DNA of 64,000 nt, taken from contig NZ_BAKW01000005.1 of assembly GCF_000614545.1 (NCBI RefSeq), forward strand, positions 62,001-126,000, written 5' to 3'. The DNA is from Asaia platycodi JCM 25414. Lineage in GTDB: Bacteria; Pseudomonadota; Alphaproteobacteria; Acetobacterales; Acetobacteraceae. This document shows, piece after piece, positions 10,227-22,175 of the stretch. Numbering within the stretch: the first letter of the stretch is position 1; each line of letters starts with the position of its first letter. A program made the translations under genes and the position numbers. Below the pieces are notes generated by a model. It was not told the origin of the DNA. It made no database searches and worked only from the letters and a program-made list of their open reading frames with translations.

Positions 10227-11869
10227 TCACATACCGACCGGATAATTCGGGCCGCCCGCCCCTTCGGGCACGCACCAGTCGATATTCTGTGTCGGGTCCT
10301 TGATGTCGCAGGTCTTGCAGTGCACGCAGTTCTGCGCGTTGATCTGCAGGCGCATGGTGCTGTTCTCTTCCAGCGCCTCATAGACACCGGCAGGGCAATA
10401 GCGGCTTTCAGGCGAGCGGAAGATATCCCAGTTGACCGGCAGCCATTTCGACGGGTCGCGCAGCTTCAGATGGATCGGCTGATCTTCTTCATGATTGGTG
10501 CCCGACAGGAACACCGATGAGGTCAGATCGAAGGTCAGCGTGCCATCGGGCTTGGGATAGGCGATGGGCTTGCACTGATCGGCAGGTTTGAGCGCCTCAT
10601 GATCCGTATGACGGAAATGCAGCGTCCATGGGGCGCGGCCACGGAAGATCAGGCTGTCGATACCGGCATAGAGCGCACCAAGCGATTGCCCCAGCGGGCG
10701 AAGGCAGGGCGCACGTTGCGGGCTTCGAACAGCTCCTTGAACAGCCAGGAACTCTTGAAGCGGCGCGTATAGCTCGTCGCTTCGCAAGGGCCTTCATGAC
10801 CCAGCGCCTCGGCCACGGCCTCTGCGGCCAGCATCCCGGACTTCATGGCGGTATGGGTGCCCTTGATCTTCGGCATGTTCAGAAAGCCCGCGGAATCACC
10901 TGCCAGCACGCCCCCCGGGAAAGACAGGCGCGGCAAGGACTGGAAGCCGCCTTCTGACAGCGCTCGCGCACCGTAGATCAGGCGGCGGCCCCCTTCGAGA
11001 TGCTTCGTGAACTCAGGATGGGTCTTGAGGCGCTGCATCTCCTGGAAGGGAGAGAGCCAGGTATTGCTGTAATCCAGCCCGGTGACGAAGCCGTAGGAAA
11101 CGAGGTTTTCGCCGAAATGATAGAGCCAGGCGCCGCCATAGGTGCCGTCATCCATCGGCCAGCCGAAGCTGTGCTGCACGAATCCGGGCTTGTGCTTCTC
11201 AGCCGGGATTTCCCAGACTTCCTTGATGCCAAGACCGTAGGTCTGCGGATCGACACCCTGACGCAGATTGAACTGCTTCATCACACGCTGGCTGATCGAG
11301 CCGCGCACGCCTTCGGTCAGAATGGTCTGTCTGGCGCGCAGGATCATGCCCGGAGCGAAATTTGGCCCCTGCTCACCGTCGCGGTTCACACCCATATCGC
11401 CGGTAATGACGCCGCACAGGCGGCCGTCTTCGATATAGGGTTCGGCAGCGGCAAAGCCGGGATAGATCTCGACGCCCAGTTCTTCAGCCTGCGCCCCGAG
11501 CCAGCGGCAGACTTCACCCAATGACACGACATAATTACCGTGATTGGCCATGGCGGGCATGAGTTTGTCTATGAAGGGAATGGCAAAGCCGCGCTTTTCG
11601 GTCAGGAAAAGCACCTTTTCTTCCGTCACCGGGGTGTTCAGCGGCGCACCGCGTTCCTGCCAGTCGGGGAAAAGCTCGGCCAGAGCGCGTGGCTCGATCA
11701 CGGCACCTGAGACGATATGCGCGCCGATCTCACTGCCTTTTTCAACCAGACAGACCGTGGCCTCAGGCATGAGCTGACGCAGGCGGATCGCAGCGGAGAG
11801 CCCGGCAGGGCCGCCGCCGACGATCACCACGTCGAATTCCATTTCCTCGCGTTCGATTTGCGTGCTCAT
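10227..11869 (-). CDS. Electron transfer flavoprotein-ubiquinone oxidoreductase (one frameshift)
   Basis: About 548 residues once one indel is corrected. The N-terminal FAD motif is [14 protein letters not shown], and substrate/quinone regions follow. The C-terminal 4Fe-4S cluster motif is [27 protein letters not shown]. The frame changes in the CCCC run near 10689-10692 (FARWG / [13 protein letters not shown]). This membrane-attached enzyme moves electrons from reduced ETF into the ubiquinone pool. Its start overlaps the trmB stop (ATGA). With etfBA it forms a complete ETF module. Confidence 0.9.
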
Positions 11870-12604
11870 GCGGTGTTCCGATCCGTCTCGGTGTCAGGCA
11901 CCGCGACGCGTGAACGTCCAGTAGAACGGCACGCGGCCTTCGCGGTAGCCTTGGCTTCATAGCGTGTGGGCGACCAGCCTTCGGGGCGCTCGCCCTGTGC
12001 GGGCGGGGGCGCGTCGAACAGATCCTGTGCGCCCATGATCTCGAAAACCCAGTCCTGATAGACCGGGTGATCGCTGGCAACGCGCCAGATGGCTCCGGGC
12101 TTCAGCAGGCGGGCCAGTTCACGAATATTCTCCGGGTGGATGAAACGTCGCTTTGCATGACGTGCCTTCGGCCACGGATCGGGGAACATCAGATAGGCGC
12201 GATCAAGGCAGCCATCGGGCAGGGATTTCAGAAGCTGACGCGCATCATCGGGCCAGATACGGAAATGATCTGGCGGCGTGATGCTGTCTTCTTCCCCTTC
12301 CGGCACGATGCGGGACATGAGGAGCATAGCCCGTTTTCGAAACTTCGGCAGCGATGTAACCGATATCGGGATTACGTTGCGCCTGGTCGAGCGCATGTTC
12401 GCCCCCGCCAAAACCGATTTCAAGCCAGACTGAATCGACCGGCGCGCCAGTAAAGGCGGCTTTCGGATCTATGGCCTGTTCGGGGTTCAGACGGAGCCGT
12501 GGCAGCGCCTCGTCGAGAAGACGCTGCTGGCGGGCGCGCAGCGGGTGCCCGCGCTGGCGGCCGTAAAGCCGCTCAGGTTGGGACTTGAGAGAAGTGTCAG
12601 ACAG
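11866..12604 (-). CDS. trmB: tRNA (guanine-N7-)-methyltransferase (two frameshifts, apparent CTG start)
   Basis: About 246 residues when joined. The N-terminus xSDTSLKSQPERLYGRQRGHPLR begins at a CTG (12604-12602) preceded by GAGG with a 7-base spacer; no ATG, GTG or TTG is in frame. The SAM-binding motif is WLEIGFGGGEH. Two indels (near the AAGTTTCGAAAAC and TCCTCATGTCC stretches, about 12300-12350) separate the N-terminal part from the C-terminal ITPPDHFRIWPDDARQLL, RAYLMFPDPWPKARHAKRRF and the rest. TrmB makes m7G46 in tRNA. It lies between metK and ETF-QO, with the stop overlapping the next start. Confidence 0.82.
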
Positions 12605-12613
12605 TTGGGGACC

Positions 12614-13800
12614 TCAGCGGTTGAGGGCACCGTGCAGCGAGCTGACCAGATCGGTCTGCTCCCAGGTGAAGTTGTCGAGAACCGGATCGGGCACACGACC
12701 GAAATGGCCATAGGCCGAGGTCGGCACATAGATCGGGCGGTTCAGGCGCAGATGCCTGCGGATACCGCGCGGCGACAGATCGACCATTTCGTTCAGCAGC
12801 TTGCCGAGACGGGCTTCGTCGATGTCCTTGCCCGTGCCGTCAAGATCGACATAGACCGAAAGCGGCTTGGACACGCCAATGGCGTAGCTGAGCTGGATGG
12901 TGCAGCGATCGGCCAGACCAGCAGCAACCACGTTCTTCGCCAGATAACGTGCGGCATAGGCTGCCGAACGATCGACCTTTGTGGGGTCCTTGCCAGAGAA
13001 GGCGCCGCCGCCATGGGGGGCTGCACCGCCATAGGTGTCGACGATGATCTTGCGACCCGTCAGACCTGCATCGCCATCGGGACCACCGATCACGAAGTTG
13101 CCCGTCGGATTGACGTAGAACTCTTCTTCCGGGCACATCCAGCCTTCCGGCAGGACTTCGCGCACCACCTCGCGCAGCATTTCGCGAATGGTGTTCTGAC
13201 GCATGCCTTCGATATGCTGCGTCGAGATCACGACCGAGGTGGCGCCGACGGGCTTGCCATCGACATAGCGTAGCGTGACCTGGCTCTTGGCATCCGGCAG
13301 CAGGCCGACACCGAGCGCATGATTGCTCTTGCGATAGTCGCGAACCTTTTCGAGGATCGACTGTGCATAGAAGAGCGGGGCCGGCATCAGATGCTCGGTC
13401 TCGCGCGTGGCGAAGCCGAACATGATGCCTGATCGCCTGCGCCCTCATCCTTCTCGCCGGCGCTATCGACGCCGACAGCGATGTCGGCGGACTGCGCGTG
13501 CAGCAGCGAGGTGATCTCGGCGTTCTTCCAGGAAAAACCTTCCTGATCGTAGCCGATATCCTTGATGGCGTGACGCGCACGTTCGATCAGCAGCTCGCTG
13601 GTGATCGAGGCGGGGCCACGGACTTCACCGGCCAGAACGACGCGGTTGGTCGTGCAGAGGGTTTCGCACGCAACGCGGGCTTCCGGGTCTGCCTCGAGAT
13701 AAGCGTCCAGAACGGTGTCGCTGATCCGGTCAGAGACCTTGTCCGGATGACCTTCAGAAACGGATTCCGATGTGAAGAGAAATTCGCCGTAGTTACGCAC
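12614..13800 (-). CDS. metK: S-adenosylmethionine synthetase (one frameshift)
   Basis: About 395 residues. The N-terminal [13 protein letters not shown] holds the ATP/Mg site. The C-terminal half has [19 protein letters not shown] and the expected central domain. One missing base near 13427-13429 (GDQ / [11 protein letters not shown]) splits it. The start is GTG 13800 ([12 protein letters not shown]) with GAGG upstream. The enzyme supplies SAM for the neighbouring trmB and for speD and ahcY elsewhere in the window. Confidence 0.92.
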
Positions 13801-13946
13801 TCAGGGACCTCGCAGGGAATGAGTGAAAGAAAAAACAGCGGACGCGCGACAGCCTGCGCCCGTACCGCAAGAGAGGGCTGTCCTTAAAGGCATTAAGCCG
13901 CAGGGGTCAAGAGTTTGTTATGATTTGGGCAGAACCGAGGCCGGTT
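13801..13946 (-). promoter_or_regulatory. metK leader region
   Basis: A 146-base gap between dapB and metK, both on the minus strand. On that strand it holds TTGACC with TTAAGG 17 bases downstream (a weak sigma70-like pair), then a GC-rich stretch able to fold, then the GAGG before the metK GTG. I could not match it to a SAM riboswitch class by eye. Confidence 0.3.
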
Positions 13947-14690
13947 TCAGGCGCTGAATATTGCTGTCATGTCATATAATCCTGCCGGTTTACCAACCAG
14001 CCAGCGCGCTGCTTTCACTGCGCCCTGAGCGAAGACGCGTCGGTCGAAAGCGCGATGTGACAGGGTGATCTGCTCAGTCCCCGAAGTCAGGATCAGACTG
14101 TGTTCGCCAACGATCTGACCGGCGCGCAGAGAGGCAAAACCGATCGCCCCCTCGCCGCGCAGCCCCGAGCGATCAATTTCGGTTACGTCAGAGAGCGTGA
14201 CCCTGCGACCTTTGGCAAACTCTTCGCCGATGGCCAGCGCCGTACCCGAGGGGGCATCGCGCTTCTGACGATGATGGGTTTCGAGAATTTCGGCGTCATA
14301 CTCATCGGCGGGCAGGGCGGCGCCGAGTTGGCGTGCCAGATCGAGCAGCAGGGTCAGACCCGGTGCGAAATTTGCCGCCCGCAGAACGGGGATATGCCTC
14401 GAGGCGCGTTGAATGGCTTCTTCCTGCGCAGCGTCGAAGCCCGTGGTGCCAATCACCCAGGCGCAGCGCGCCTGAGCGAAGGCCTCTGCATTGGCGCAGG
14501 TCGCGTCAGGGCTGCTCACATCGATCACCACATCGCTGCACCCTGCCAGACGGGCGGGGTCAGTCACGATATGGCGCAAGGCGTCGGGTTTGCGGGCCAG
14601 CCCGCCGGAAAGATGGAACTGAGCTGCCACCACTTCTTCAGCGCAAAGCGTGCCAAGGCGCCCTGTAATGCCTGCAATCCCGATACGCAT
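13947..14690 (-). CDS. dapB: 4-hydroxy-tetrahydrodipicolinate reductase
   Basis: An intact DapB of about 247 residues for lysine/diaminopimelate synthesis. The N-terminal Rossmann motif is GIAGITGRLG. The catalytic signature is ETHHRQKRDAPSGTAL, with the His pair and Lys. The ATG at 14690 is preceded by AAGGGA at a suitable distance. An in-frame GTG at 14699 overlaps the dnaJ stop and is the alternative. It is on the short side for the family but all core motifs are present. It lies directly after dnaJ, a linkage that suggests cotranscription with the chaperone genes. Confidence 0.92.
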   Translation of the reverse strand: MRIGIAGITGRLGTLCAEEVVAAQFHLSGGLARKPDALRHIVTDPARLAGCSDVVIDVSSPDATCANAEAFAQARCAWVIGTTGFDAAQEEAIQRASRHIPVLRAANFAPGLTLLLDLARQLGAALPADEYDAEILETHHRQKRDAPSGTALAIGEEFAKGRRVTLSDVTEIDRSGLRGEGAIGFASLRAGQIVGEHSLILTSGTEQITLSHRAFDRRVFAQGAVKAARWLVGKPAGLYDMTAIFSA

Positions 14691-14695
14691 CGTGC

Positions 14696-15852
14696 TCACT
14701 TCCCTTCGAAGAAATCCCGGACCTTGGCGAAGAACCCGGTATGTTCGGGGTTGGCCTTCTCCTGATCCTGGGTTTCGCCTGCCTCGGCCTCGAATTCCTC
14801 GAGCAGCTCCTTCTGGCGCGGGCTGAGGTGATGCGGCGTCTCGACGGCAACCTGAATATACATGTCACCGCGCGCGCTGGAGCGCAGAACCGAGAAGCCC
14901 TTGCCGCGCAGGCGGAAATTCTCGCCTGTCTGGGTGCCTGCCGGAATTTTCACCTTGGTGCGGCTGCCATCAATGACAGGCACCTCGATCTCGGTGCCAA
15001 GCGCAGCCTGCGTCATGCGCAGGGGGACGCGGCAATAGATATTGGCGCCGTCGCGCTGGAAGATGTCGCTGGCACCGACAGAGACATGCACGTAGAGATC
15101 GCCCGGCTGTACACCGCTGCCCCCAGCCTCGCCTTCACCCGTCAGACGAATGCGCGTGCCGTCTTCGACACCGGCAGGGATGGCGATATCGAGCGAGCGC
15201 GTCTGTTCCGTCGTGCCCGCGCCGCGGCAGCTCTTGCAAGGATTGCGGACCACCTTGCCCGAGCCGTGGCAGGTCGGGCAGGGGCGCTCGACCAGGAAGA
15301 AGCCCTGCTGCGCACGCACGGCACCGGCACCGTGACAGGTGGGGCAGGTGGTATCACCGGCATTGCTGTCAGCCGATCCCGAACCATGGCAGCTTTCGCA
15401 GGCCACGCGCGTGCGGATCTCGACAGGCTTTTTCACGCCAGCATAGGCTTCGGTCAGCGATATCTCGACCTGGACCTGAATGTCATTACCTGTGCGACGG
15501 CGCCCGCCGCCACCACCGCGACGCCCCCCCATCATGTCGCCGAACATTTCGAAGATATCGTCGAGACCACCGCCCCCGAAACCGCCGAAGCCGCCGCCCA
15601 TGCCGCCACCGCCCATGCCGCCATTCTCGAAGGCCGCATGGCCGAAACGATCATAGGCTGCACGCTTCTGCTCATCCTTCAGGACGTCATAGGCCTCATT
15701 GATTTCCTTGAATTTATGCTCTGCGCTCTCATCACCCGGGTTGCGGTCGGATGATAGCGCATGGCCTGCTTGCGATAGGCCTTTTTCAGCTCATCGGCAG
15801 TGGCCGTGCGCGTAACTTCAAGAACAGCATAAAAATCGATTTTGGTGGCCAT
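14696..15852 (-). CDS. dnaJ: Chaperone protein DnaJ (one frameshift in the HPD motif)
   Basis: About 385 residues. The start is ATG 15852 ([17 protein letters not shown]). The J domain reaches RYHP, then one base is missing near 15752. The expected Asp of the invariant HPD tripeptide and [25 protein letters not shown] follow in the next frame. Then come a Gly-rich region, four CxxCxGxG zinc repeats ([32 protein letters not shown]) and the C-terminal substrate-binding domains. It is the DnaK co-chaperone, encoded after dnaK. Loss of HPD would abolish function, so an indel error is more likely than a mutation. Confidence 0.92.
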
Positions 15853-15946
15853 GGGAGTCCTCGTCAGGAGATCCAGGGGTCAAGGGGCGCCAGATCGGTG
15901 CCTGTCGCGAGAGCGGCAGAGGCGGGGGCGATCAGAACGTCGAAAC

Positions 15947-15974
15947 GCCCGCCCCTCCCAAGGGAAGGACGGGC
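15947..15974 (-). terminator. Hairpin downstream of dnaK
   Basis: GCCCGCCCCTCCC (15947-15959) pairs with GGGAAGGACGGGC (15962-15974), with two G-U wobbles in the minus-strand RNA. A second dyad GGGGTC-AGA-GACCCC lies at about 16000-16015. Both are in the dnaK-dnaJ gap. Without a long T run they may cause partial termination or mRNA processing, which would lower dnaJ relative to dnaK. Confidence 0.4.
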
Positions 15975-16028
15975 GCTGAAAGCCGTAAGCTTCCTGAGAA
16001 GGGGTCAGAGACCCCCTCTGTTTGGAAC

Positions 16029-17933
<1,905 letters not shown>

Positions 17934-18062
17934 ATTTCAGTCCTTTCAGCGGCGCTGTCCGGCCCATTGAGGCACCGGGCAACACCCTTGTTTTCGTCTC
18001 CCTGCCTCGGCAGGGGCGGGTTACTCTTGAAATCTAGGAGGCCTTGTTGAGGGTTTCAACCC
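17934..18062 (-). promoter_or_regulatory. dnaK leader: two dyads and a possible heat-shock (RpoH) promoter
   Basis: On the minus strand, TTGAAA followed after 13 bases by CTCCTAGAT resembles a sigma32-type promoter. It overlaps a dyad GAGGGTT-TC-AACCCTC at the grpE stop (about 18050-18065). A second perfect hairpin CCCTGCC-TC-GGCAGGG spans 18000-18015 in the leader. No CIRCE element was seen. Promoter assignment is tentative. Confidence 0.35.
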
Positions 18063-18640
18063 TCATTCTGCGGCTTTGTTTCCGCCCTTGGCCACCACCA
18101 CCATGGCGGGCTTGAGCAGACGGCCATGCAGCGTCCAGGTGGGAGTCCAGGCCTGCATCACCGTGCCATCGGCATGGTCGTCGCTCGGCTGCTCGGCCAT
18201 CGCCTGATGCAGATTGGCGTCGAATACCTCGCCGACCGGATGCTGGCAGGTCACGCCGTTGCGCTCGAGAATGCGACGAAAGAGCGTTCGGTGCTCTCGA
18301 AGCCTTCGCGCAGCTTGCTGATCAGCCCGTCTTCGCTTTCGGTCTTGGCCGGAAGAGAGGCGAGGCCGCGCTGAAGGTTTTCGGCGGCCTCGACGACATC
18401 CTTGGCGAATTTCTGCACGGCGTACTGACGCGCATCTTCAACCTCACGCTTGGCGCGTGTGCGATAGTTCTGCATATCGGCTTCGGAGCGCATCCACTTA
18501 TCGCGGAATTCCTCGACCTGCGCTTCAAGTTCGGCAATGCGGGCTTCGGGGCTCAGGGCCGTCGCTTCCGTCTGGGCTTCTACCGTCTCGGGGGTCGGGG
18601 TTTCGTTCTGCTCGTCGTGGAGCGCATTTTCAGTCGTCAT
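18063..18640 (-). CDS. grpE: Nucleotide exchange factor GrpE (one frameshift)
   Basis: About 192 residues. A variable acidic N-terminus is followed by a long helix (ARIAELEAQVEEFRDKWMRSEADMQNYRTR) and then the beta domain ending VQ-type in the second frame (HPVGEVFDANLHQAMAEQPS, then LLKPAMVVVAKG). One missing base near 18280 (STER / LFRRILERNGV) splits it. The start is ATG 18640. It drives ADP release from DnaK, encoded immediately downstream. Confidence 0.9.
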
Positions 18641-18901
18641 CGTGGTCGCAACCTCGAAAAATCTGGCCCAGTGTGACCGGGCGGCATAGGGTCGGCTTCT
18701 GGCATACTCCCCCTGTTCGGGGCGAGACTGGCCACCAGAAGCCACGAAAAGCACCGATCGACCATCCTTGGATGTCCGACCGTTTTCAGCTGCCCCGTCT
18801 TGGGCGCAGCCGCGTGGTAAGATATAGGTGGCTCTATCAAGCCATATGCCAACCCCCCTGTTATTGGCAACAGGCAGAAATTGAAGGCGGATGCATCGCG
18901 C
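18641..18901. other. Intergenic region between grpE (minus) and chvI (plus)
   Basis: A 261-base divergent spacer that must hold promoters for both directions. No convincing ORF starts here, and no hrcA gene is present next to grpE. A GCCAATAAC / GTTATTGGC-type dyad occurs near 18855-18870. Nothing else stands out. Confidence 0.4.
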
Positions 18902-19615
18902 ATGGAGACGACAAAGCACACCATCGCCCTGGTGGATGATGATCGCAATATTCTCACTTCGGTCCAGATGGCGCTCGAAGCCGAGGGGTTTGTGGTGCAC
19001 ACCTATACAGATGGCGAGGCGGCTCTGCAGGGGATTCAGGCGCGGCCGGTCAGCCTGGCGGTGCTGGACATCAAGATGCCGCGCATGGATGGCATGGAAC
19101 TGCTTCAGCGCCTGAGGGCCCGTTCGGCCCTGCCGGTCATTTTTCTCTCCTCAAAAGACGAGGAACTCGATCAGCTCATGGGGCTGCGTCTGGGCGCTGA
19201 CGATTATATCACCAAGCCCTTCTCCCAGCGTCTGCTGCTCGAACGTATCCGCGCCCTGCTGCGCCGTCAGGATGCGAGCCGCGCCGAAGGCAGCGGTGTG
19301 TCGACCGGTGGTGCCGCCATCGTGCGTGGCAGCCTGACACTGGATGAGACGCGTCATCAATGCCTTTGGGCGGGTCAGGACATCATGCTGACTGTCACTG
19401 AATTCCTGCTGGTCAAGGCGCTCGCCCTGCGCCCCGGCATGGTGAAATCGCGCGATCAGCTCATCGATGCCGCCTATGGCGAGAACATCTATGTGGATGA
19501 CCGCACGATCGACAGCCATATCAAGCGCGTGCGCAAGAAGTTCAGGCAGATCGACGATAATTTCAATCAGATCGAGACGCTTTACGGCATAGGTTATCGC
19601 TACAAGGAAGACTGA
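18902..19615 (+). CDS. chvI: ChvI-like response regulator (OmpR family)
   Basis: 237 residues. The receiver domain has the acidic pocket VDDD near residue 11, phospho-acceptor Asp56 in AVLDIKMP and the Lys of ITKPF. The C-terminal winged helix includes [19 protein letters not shown] and ends [10 protein letters not shown]. It is followed 16 bases later by the ChvG-like kinase. In alphaproteobacteria this pair responds to acid and envelope stress. ATG 18902 is preferred over an upstream in-frame TTG at 18881. Confidence 0.88.
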   Translation: METTKHTIALVDDDRNILTSVQMALEAEGFVVHTYTDGEAALQGIQARPVSLAVLDIKMPRMDGMELLQRLRARSALPVIFLSSKDEELDQLMGLRLGADDYITKPFSQRLLLERIRALLRRQDASRAEGSGVSTGGAAIVRGSLTLDETRHQCLWAGQDIMLTVTEFLLVKALALRPGMVKSRDQLIDAAYGENIYVDDRTIDSHIKRVRKKFRQIDDNFNQIETLYGIGYRYKED

Positions 19616-19631
19616 CCGGCCATGCCCCAGC

Positions 19632-21419
19632 GTGAATCCATTGGCAGGCGGTCGCGCAGGGCGCCCTGGTCTGTTGTCACAGGGGCTTAGGCGCCTGCGC
19701 AGGCGGTCTTTCCGCCATGCTGATACGCGGGCGCTCGAAGCAGGGCGGGATGGTGAGCCATCGAAACGACGCTTTCACCTGCCCCGTTTCGCCTCTCCAC
19801 TCATGCGGCGCATTTTTCTACTCAACACGCTGCCTCTGGCTATTCTCGCAGTCACGCTCCTTTTTCTGAACGACTTTCAGAACAGCCTGCTCGAAACCGA
19901 TGTGAACGCGCTGCGCGAACAGGCTCATATCTATGCTGCGGCCATGGGGCAGATTGCGGTCGTGCGCGACCCGGCTCGTCATCCGTTTCCTGGAGCAGAG
20001 TTCATGCTCGACGGGGCGCAGGCGCGTCCGCTTCTGCTGCGCCTGACCGAACCCAGCCCCAATGTGCGCGCCCGGCTGGTCGGGCCCGACGGCACGCTTG
20101 TGGCCGATAGTCTGAACGAGGCGGCGCTCGTACGCCGAGACCGCAAGGGTCAGTCGGGAGCTGGCGAGCCAGCCCCACCGCCCCGGTGGCAGCCACCGCG
20201 CAATAACGGTGTCGAAATTGCCTATGAATGGCTGCTGTCGCTTCTGCCTCTGTCGTCACGCGAAGGCATTGTGACGCTGGAAAATCAGGACAGCCCGCCC
20301 CCTCTGCGTTCTGCCGGCGAATATCGTGGGGCAGAGGCCGCTCCATATATCAGGCGCACCCCTGAGCATGAGCTCGTCATCACAGTCGCCGAACCCGTCA
20401 TTCATGATGGACAGACGGTGGGTGTCATCCAGCTGACGCGACAGGCACAGGAGGTCGATCGCTCGCTTTTCGCCGTGCGCTCCTCGATCCTCTCGCTCTT
20501 TCTGGCGGCCATGGCTGTGACAGTCCTGCTGTCCTGGTATCTCTCCATCACTATCGCCCGGCCTCTTCTGCGCCTCGCGGTCGCTTCCCACGACATGCGC
20601 GATGTAGCGGGGCGTGCCGATACCGTGCCTGAATCCCTGCTGGTGCGTCGTGACGAGATCGGCGTGCTGGCGCGCGCGCTGCGCGGTAGCGTGCTGGCGC
20701 TCTGGGCCCGTATGGACGCCATCGAGCGTTTTGCTGCCGATGTCAGCCATGAAATCAAGAATCCGCTGTCGTCCATCCGCTCGGCCATCGAGACCCTGCC
20801 GCGTATCGAAAACCGCGAGCGCCAGACCCGGCTTTTGGCCATCATCAATAACGATGTGCGCCGTCTGGACAGGCTGATAACCGATATTGCCGATGCCAGT
20901 CGCATTGACGCCGAACTGTCACGCGCCCGGTCGGAACCCGTGGCCGTGGGAATGCTGCTCTCTATCCTGACGGAGATGCATCAGACCACACGCAAGCCCG
21001 AAGATGCCATTCTTGTTCTGGATGATTCCCATGACGATGCAGTCCATCCCTTGCGGGTTCTGGCGGTGGAAGATCGTCTGGTTCAGGTGTTGCGCAACCT
21101 GATTGGCAACGCGATTTCGTTCTCGCCCCCACGCGGGCGGATTACCCTCTTCATGCGCCCTGTAGACAGGCAGATTCGTATTACGGTCAGCGATGAGGGG
21201 CCGGGCATTCCCCCGCTCAAGCTCGAAGATGTTTTTGACCGCTTCTATTCCGAACGCCCCCAGACCGAAAACTTCGGTCAGCATTCAGGGCTGGGCCTCG
21301 CCATCAGTCGACAGATCATCGAAGCCCTTCATGGGACGCTTCATGCCGAAAACCGTTATGACGAAGCCGGTCGGATCACAGGTGCCTGCTTCGTCGTTCT
21401 TTTGCCGCGCGCCCTGTAG
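19632..21419 (+). CDS. chvG: ChvG-like sensor histidine kinase
   Basis: 595 residues. A basic N-terminus precedes a TM helix (RRIFLLNTLPLAILAVTLLF), a large periplasmic sensor domain (about residues 80-270), a second TM and a HAMP domain. The H box is FAADVSHEIKNPLSSI. ATPase motifs follow (NLIGNAISFSPP, DEGPGIPP, HSGLGLAISRQII). The GTG start lacks a strong ribosome-binding site, and an ATG at 19622 in another frame hits a stop within 23 codons. The true start is therefore uncertain and an indel at the N-terminus is possible. Partner of ChvI. Confidence 0.87.
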   Translation: MNPLAGGRAGRPGLLSQGLRRLRRRSFRHADTRALEAGRDGEPSKRRFHLPRFASPLMRRIFLLNTLPLAILAVTLLFLNDFQNSLLETDVNALREQAHIYAAAMGQIAVVRDPARHPFPGAEFMLDGAQARPLLLRLTEPSPNVRARLVGPDGTLVADSLNEAALVRRDRKGQSGAGEPAPPPRWQPPRNNGVEIAYEWLLSLLPLSSREGIVTLENQDSPPPLRSAGEYRGAEAAPYIRRTPEHELVITVAEPVIHDGQTVGVIQLTRQAQEVDRSLFAVRSSILSLFLAAMAVTVLLSWYLSITIARPLLRLAVASHDMRDVAGRADTVPESLLVRRDEIGVLARALRGSVLALWARMDAIERFAADVSHEIKNPLSSIRSAIETLPRIENRERQTRLLAIINNDVRRLDRLITDIADASRIDAELSRARSEPVAVGMLLSILTEMHQTTRKPEDAILVLDDSHDDAVHPLRVLAVEDRLVQVLRNLIGNAISFSPPRGRITLFMRPVDRQIRITVSDEGPGIPPLKLEDVFDRFYSERPQTENFGQHSGLGLAISRQIIEALHGTLHAENRYDEAGRITGACFVVLLPRAL

Positions 21420-21430
21420 CGCCTTTGCGG

Positions 21431-21769
21431 TCATGAACGGGCCAGACGGGTCTGGCTCGCTGCGGTACGACGGGCGTAGATGTCACGCATCTGCTGCACG
21501 GCATTGTCATAGGCGGCCTGAGTGCATTCCTCGACATCGGCATCGCGACGATCGCTGGCACCCACATCGCGCTCGCAGATATCGGCAGCCTTGACGTGGA
21601 TTGCATCTGCAACCCGGTTCCAGTCACGGTCGGATGTGAGATTGACGTGCGAGACATCGATCTGTGCGCTCTGCCCGTCCGGAACGATGCGGTTTTCTGC
21701 AAAAGCAGGCTGGGCAGCGATGGCGACGAAGCTGGCAACGGCAAGGAGAGACTTGGCGAAAGCGAACAT
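21431..21769 (-). CDS. UrcA-family secreted protein
   Basis: A protein of about 112 residues with a clear signal peptide (MFAFAKSLLAVASFVAIAAQPAFA). The mature part has the UrcA pattern: a strand-forming DVSHVNLTS segment, VADAIHVKAADICER and VEECTQAAYDNAVQQM, giving two conserved Cys that probably form a disulfide. The ATG at 21769 is preceded by AAGGATCTCGTC, a good ribosome-binding site. A longer in-frame start at 21841 lacks a signal-peptide layout. Function unknown. It converges on chvG. Confidence 0.72.
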   Translation of the reverse strand: MFAFAKSLLAVASFVAIAAQPAFAENRIVPDGQSAQIDVSHVNLTSDRDWNRVADAIHVKAADICERDVGASDRRDADVEECTQAAYDNAVQQMRDIYARRTAASQTRLARS

Positions 21770-22127
21770 GACGAGATCCTTATAGAAGCCCCGGACCCGT
21801 TGTCCGGTGGTATGATCTCCTTCTTGCAAAAGTCGTGCCAAATTCTGTTTTTCAGAGATTTTGACTCAAAAAATCAGATTTCATTCGAATGAGTGGTGTA
21901 AAAAGCCATAAAACGATCAAAAAATATTATTTATGGTGATTTACGTCATTGGAAACGTGTCCGCTGGATCGAGCGCGGTATTTGCCTCGTTTCTTTCGTC
22001 GGGGACTCAGAAATATCTGGCTGTTCAGCTCGGCGTGTCGCTATCACGCGTGACGCGCGCGGTTCTCCCCTTTTCCTCATCGGATTACAGCCAGGCTCAG
22101 GAGATCTGATGGAGTGAGGAGGGGTTG
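21770..22127. other. AT-richer intergenic region upstream of the UrcA gene
   Basis: Between the UrcA-family gene and the repeat element. It is AT-rich around 21840-21960, which fits promoter DNA for the minus-strand gene. No ORF with a ribosome-binding site and no tRNA were seen. Confidence 0.4.
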
Positions 22128-22165
22128 AAGGGGCGCGCCCTTTCGCGGGTCAGGGCTGCGCCCTG
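22128..22165. repeat. GC-rich palindromic intergenic repeat, copy A
   Basis: Two tandem hairpins: AAGGGGC-GC-GCCCTTT (22128-22143) and CAGGGC-TGC-GCCCTG (22151-22165). The arms recur in variant form at 51974-52084 and 62756-62797, always in intergenic DNA at the 3' end of a gene. Such elements are common in acetic acid bacterium genomes, as far as I recall. They may act as bidirectional terminators. Confidence 0.6.
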
Positions 22166-22175
22166 AAGCAGGATG

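Noticed and set aside
13801-13946. SAM riboswitch in the metK leader
   Set aside because: I could not fit the known SAM-I, SAM-II or SAM-V conserved cores by eye; a covariance-model search would decide.
17934-18062. CIRCE/HrcA element in front of dnaK
   Set aside because: The dyads present (GAGGGTT.. and CCCTGCC..) do not match TTAGCACTC-N9-GAGTGCTAA.
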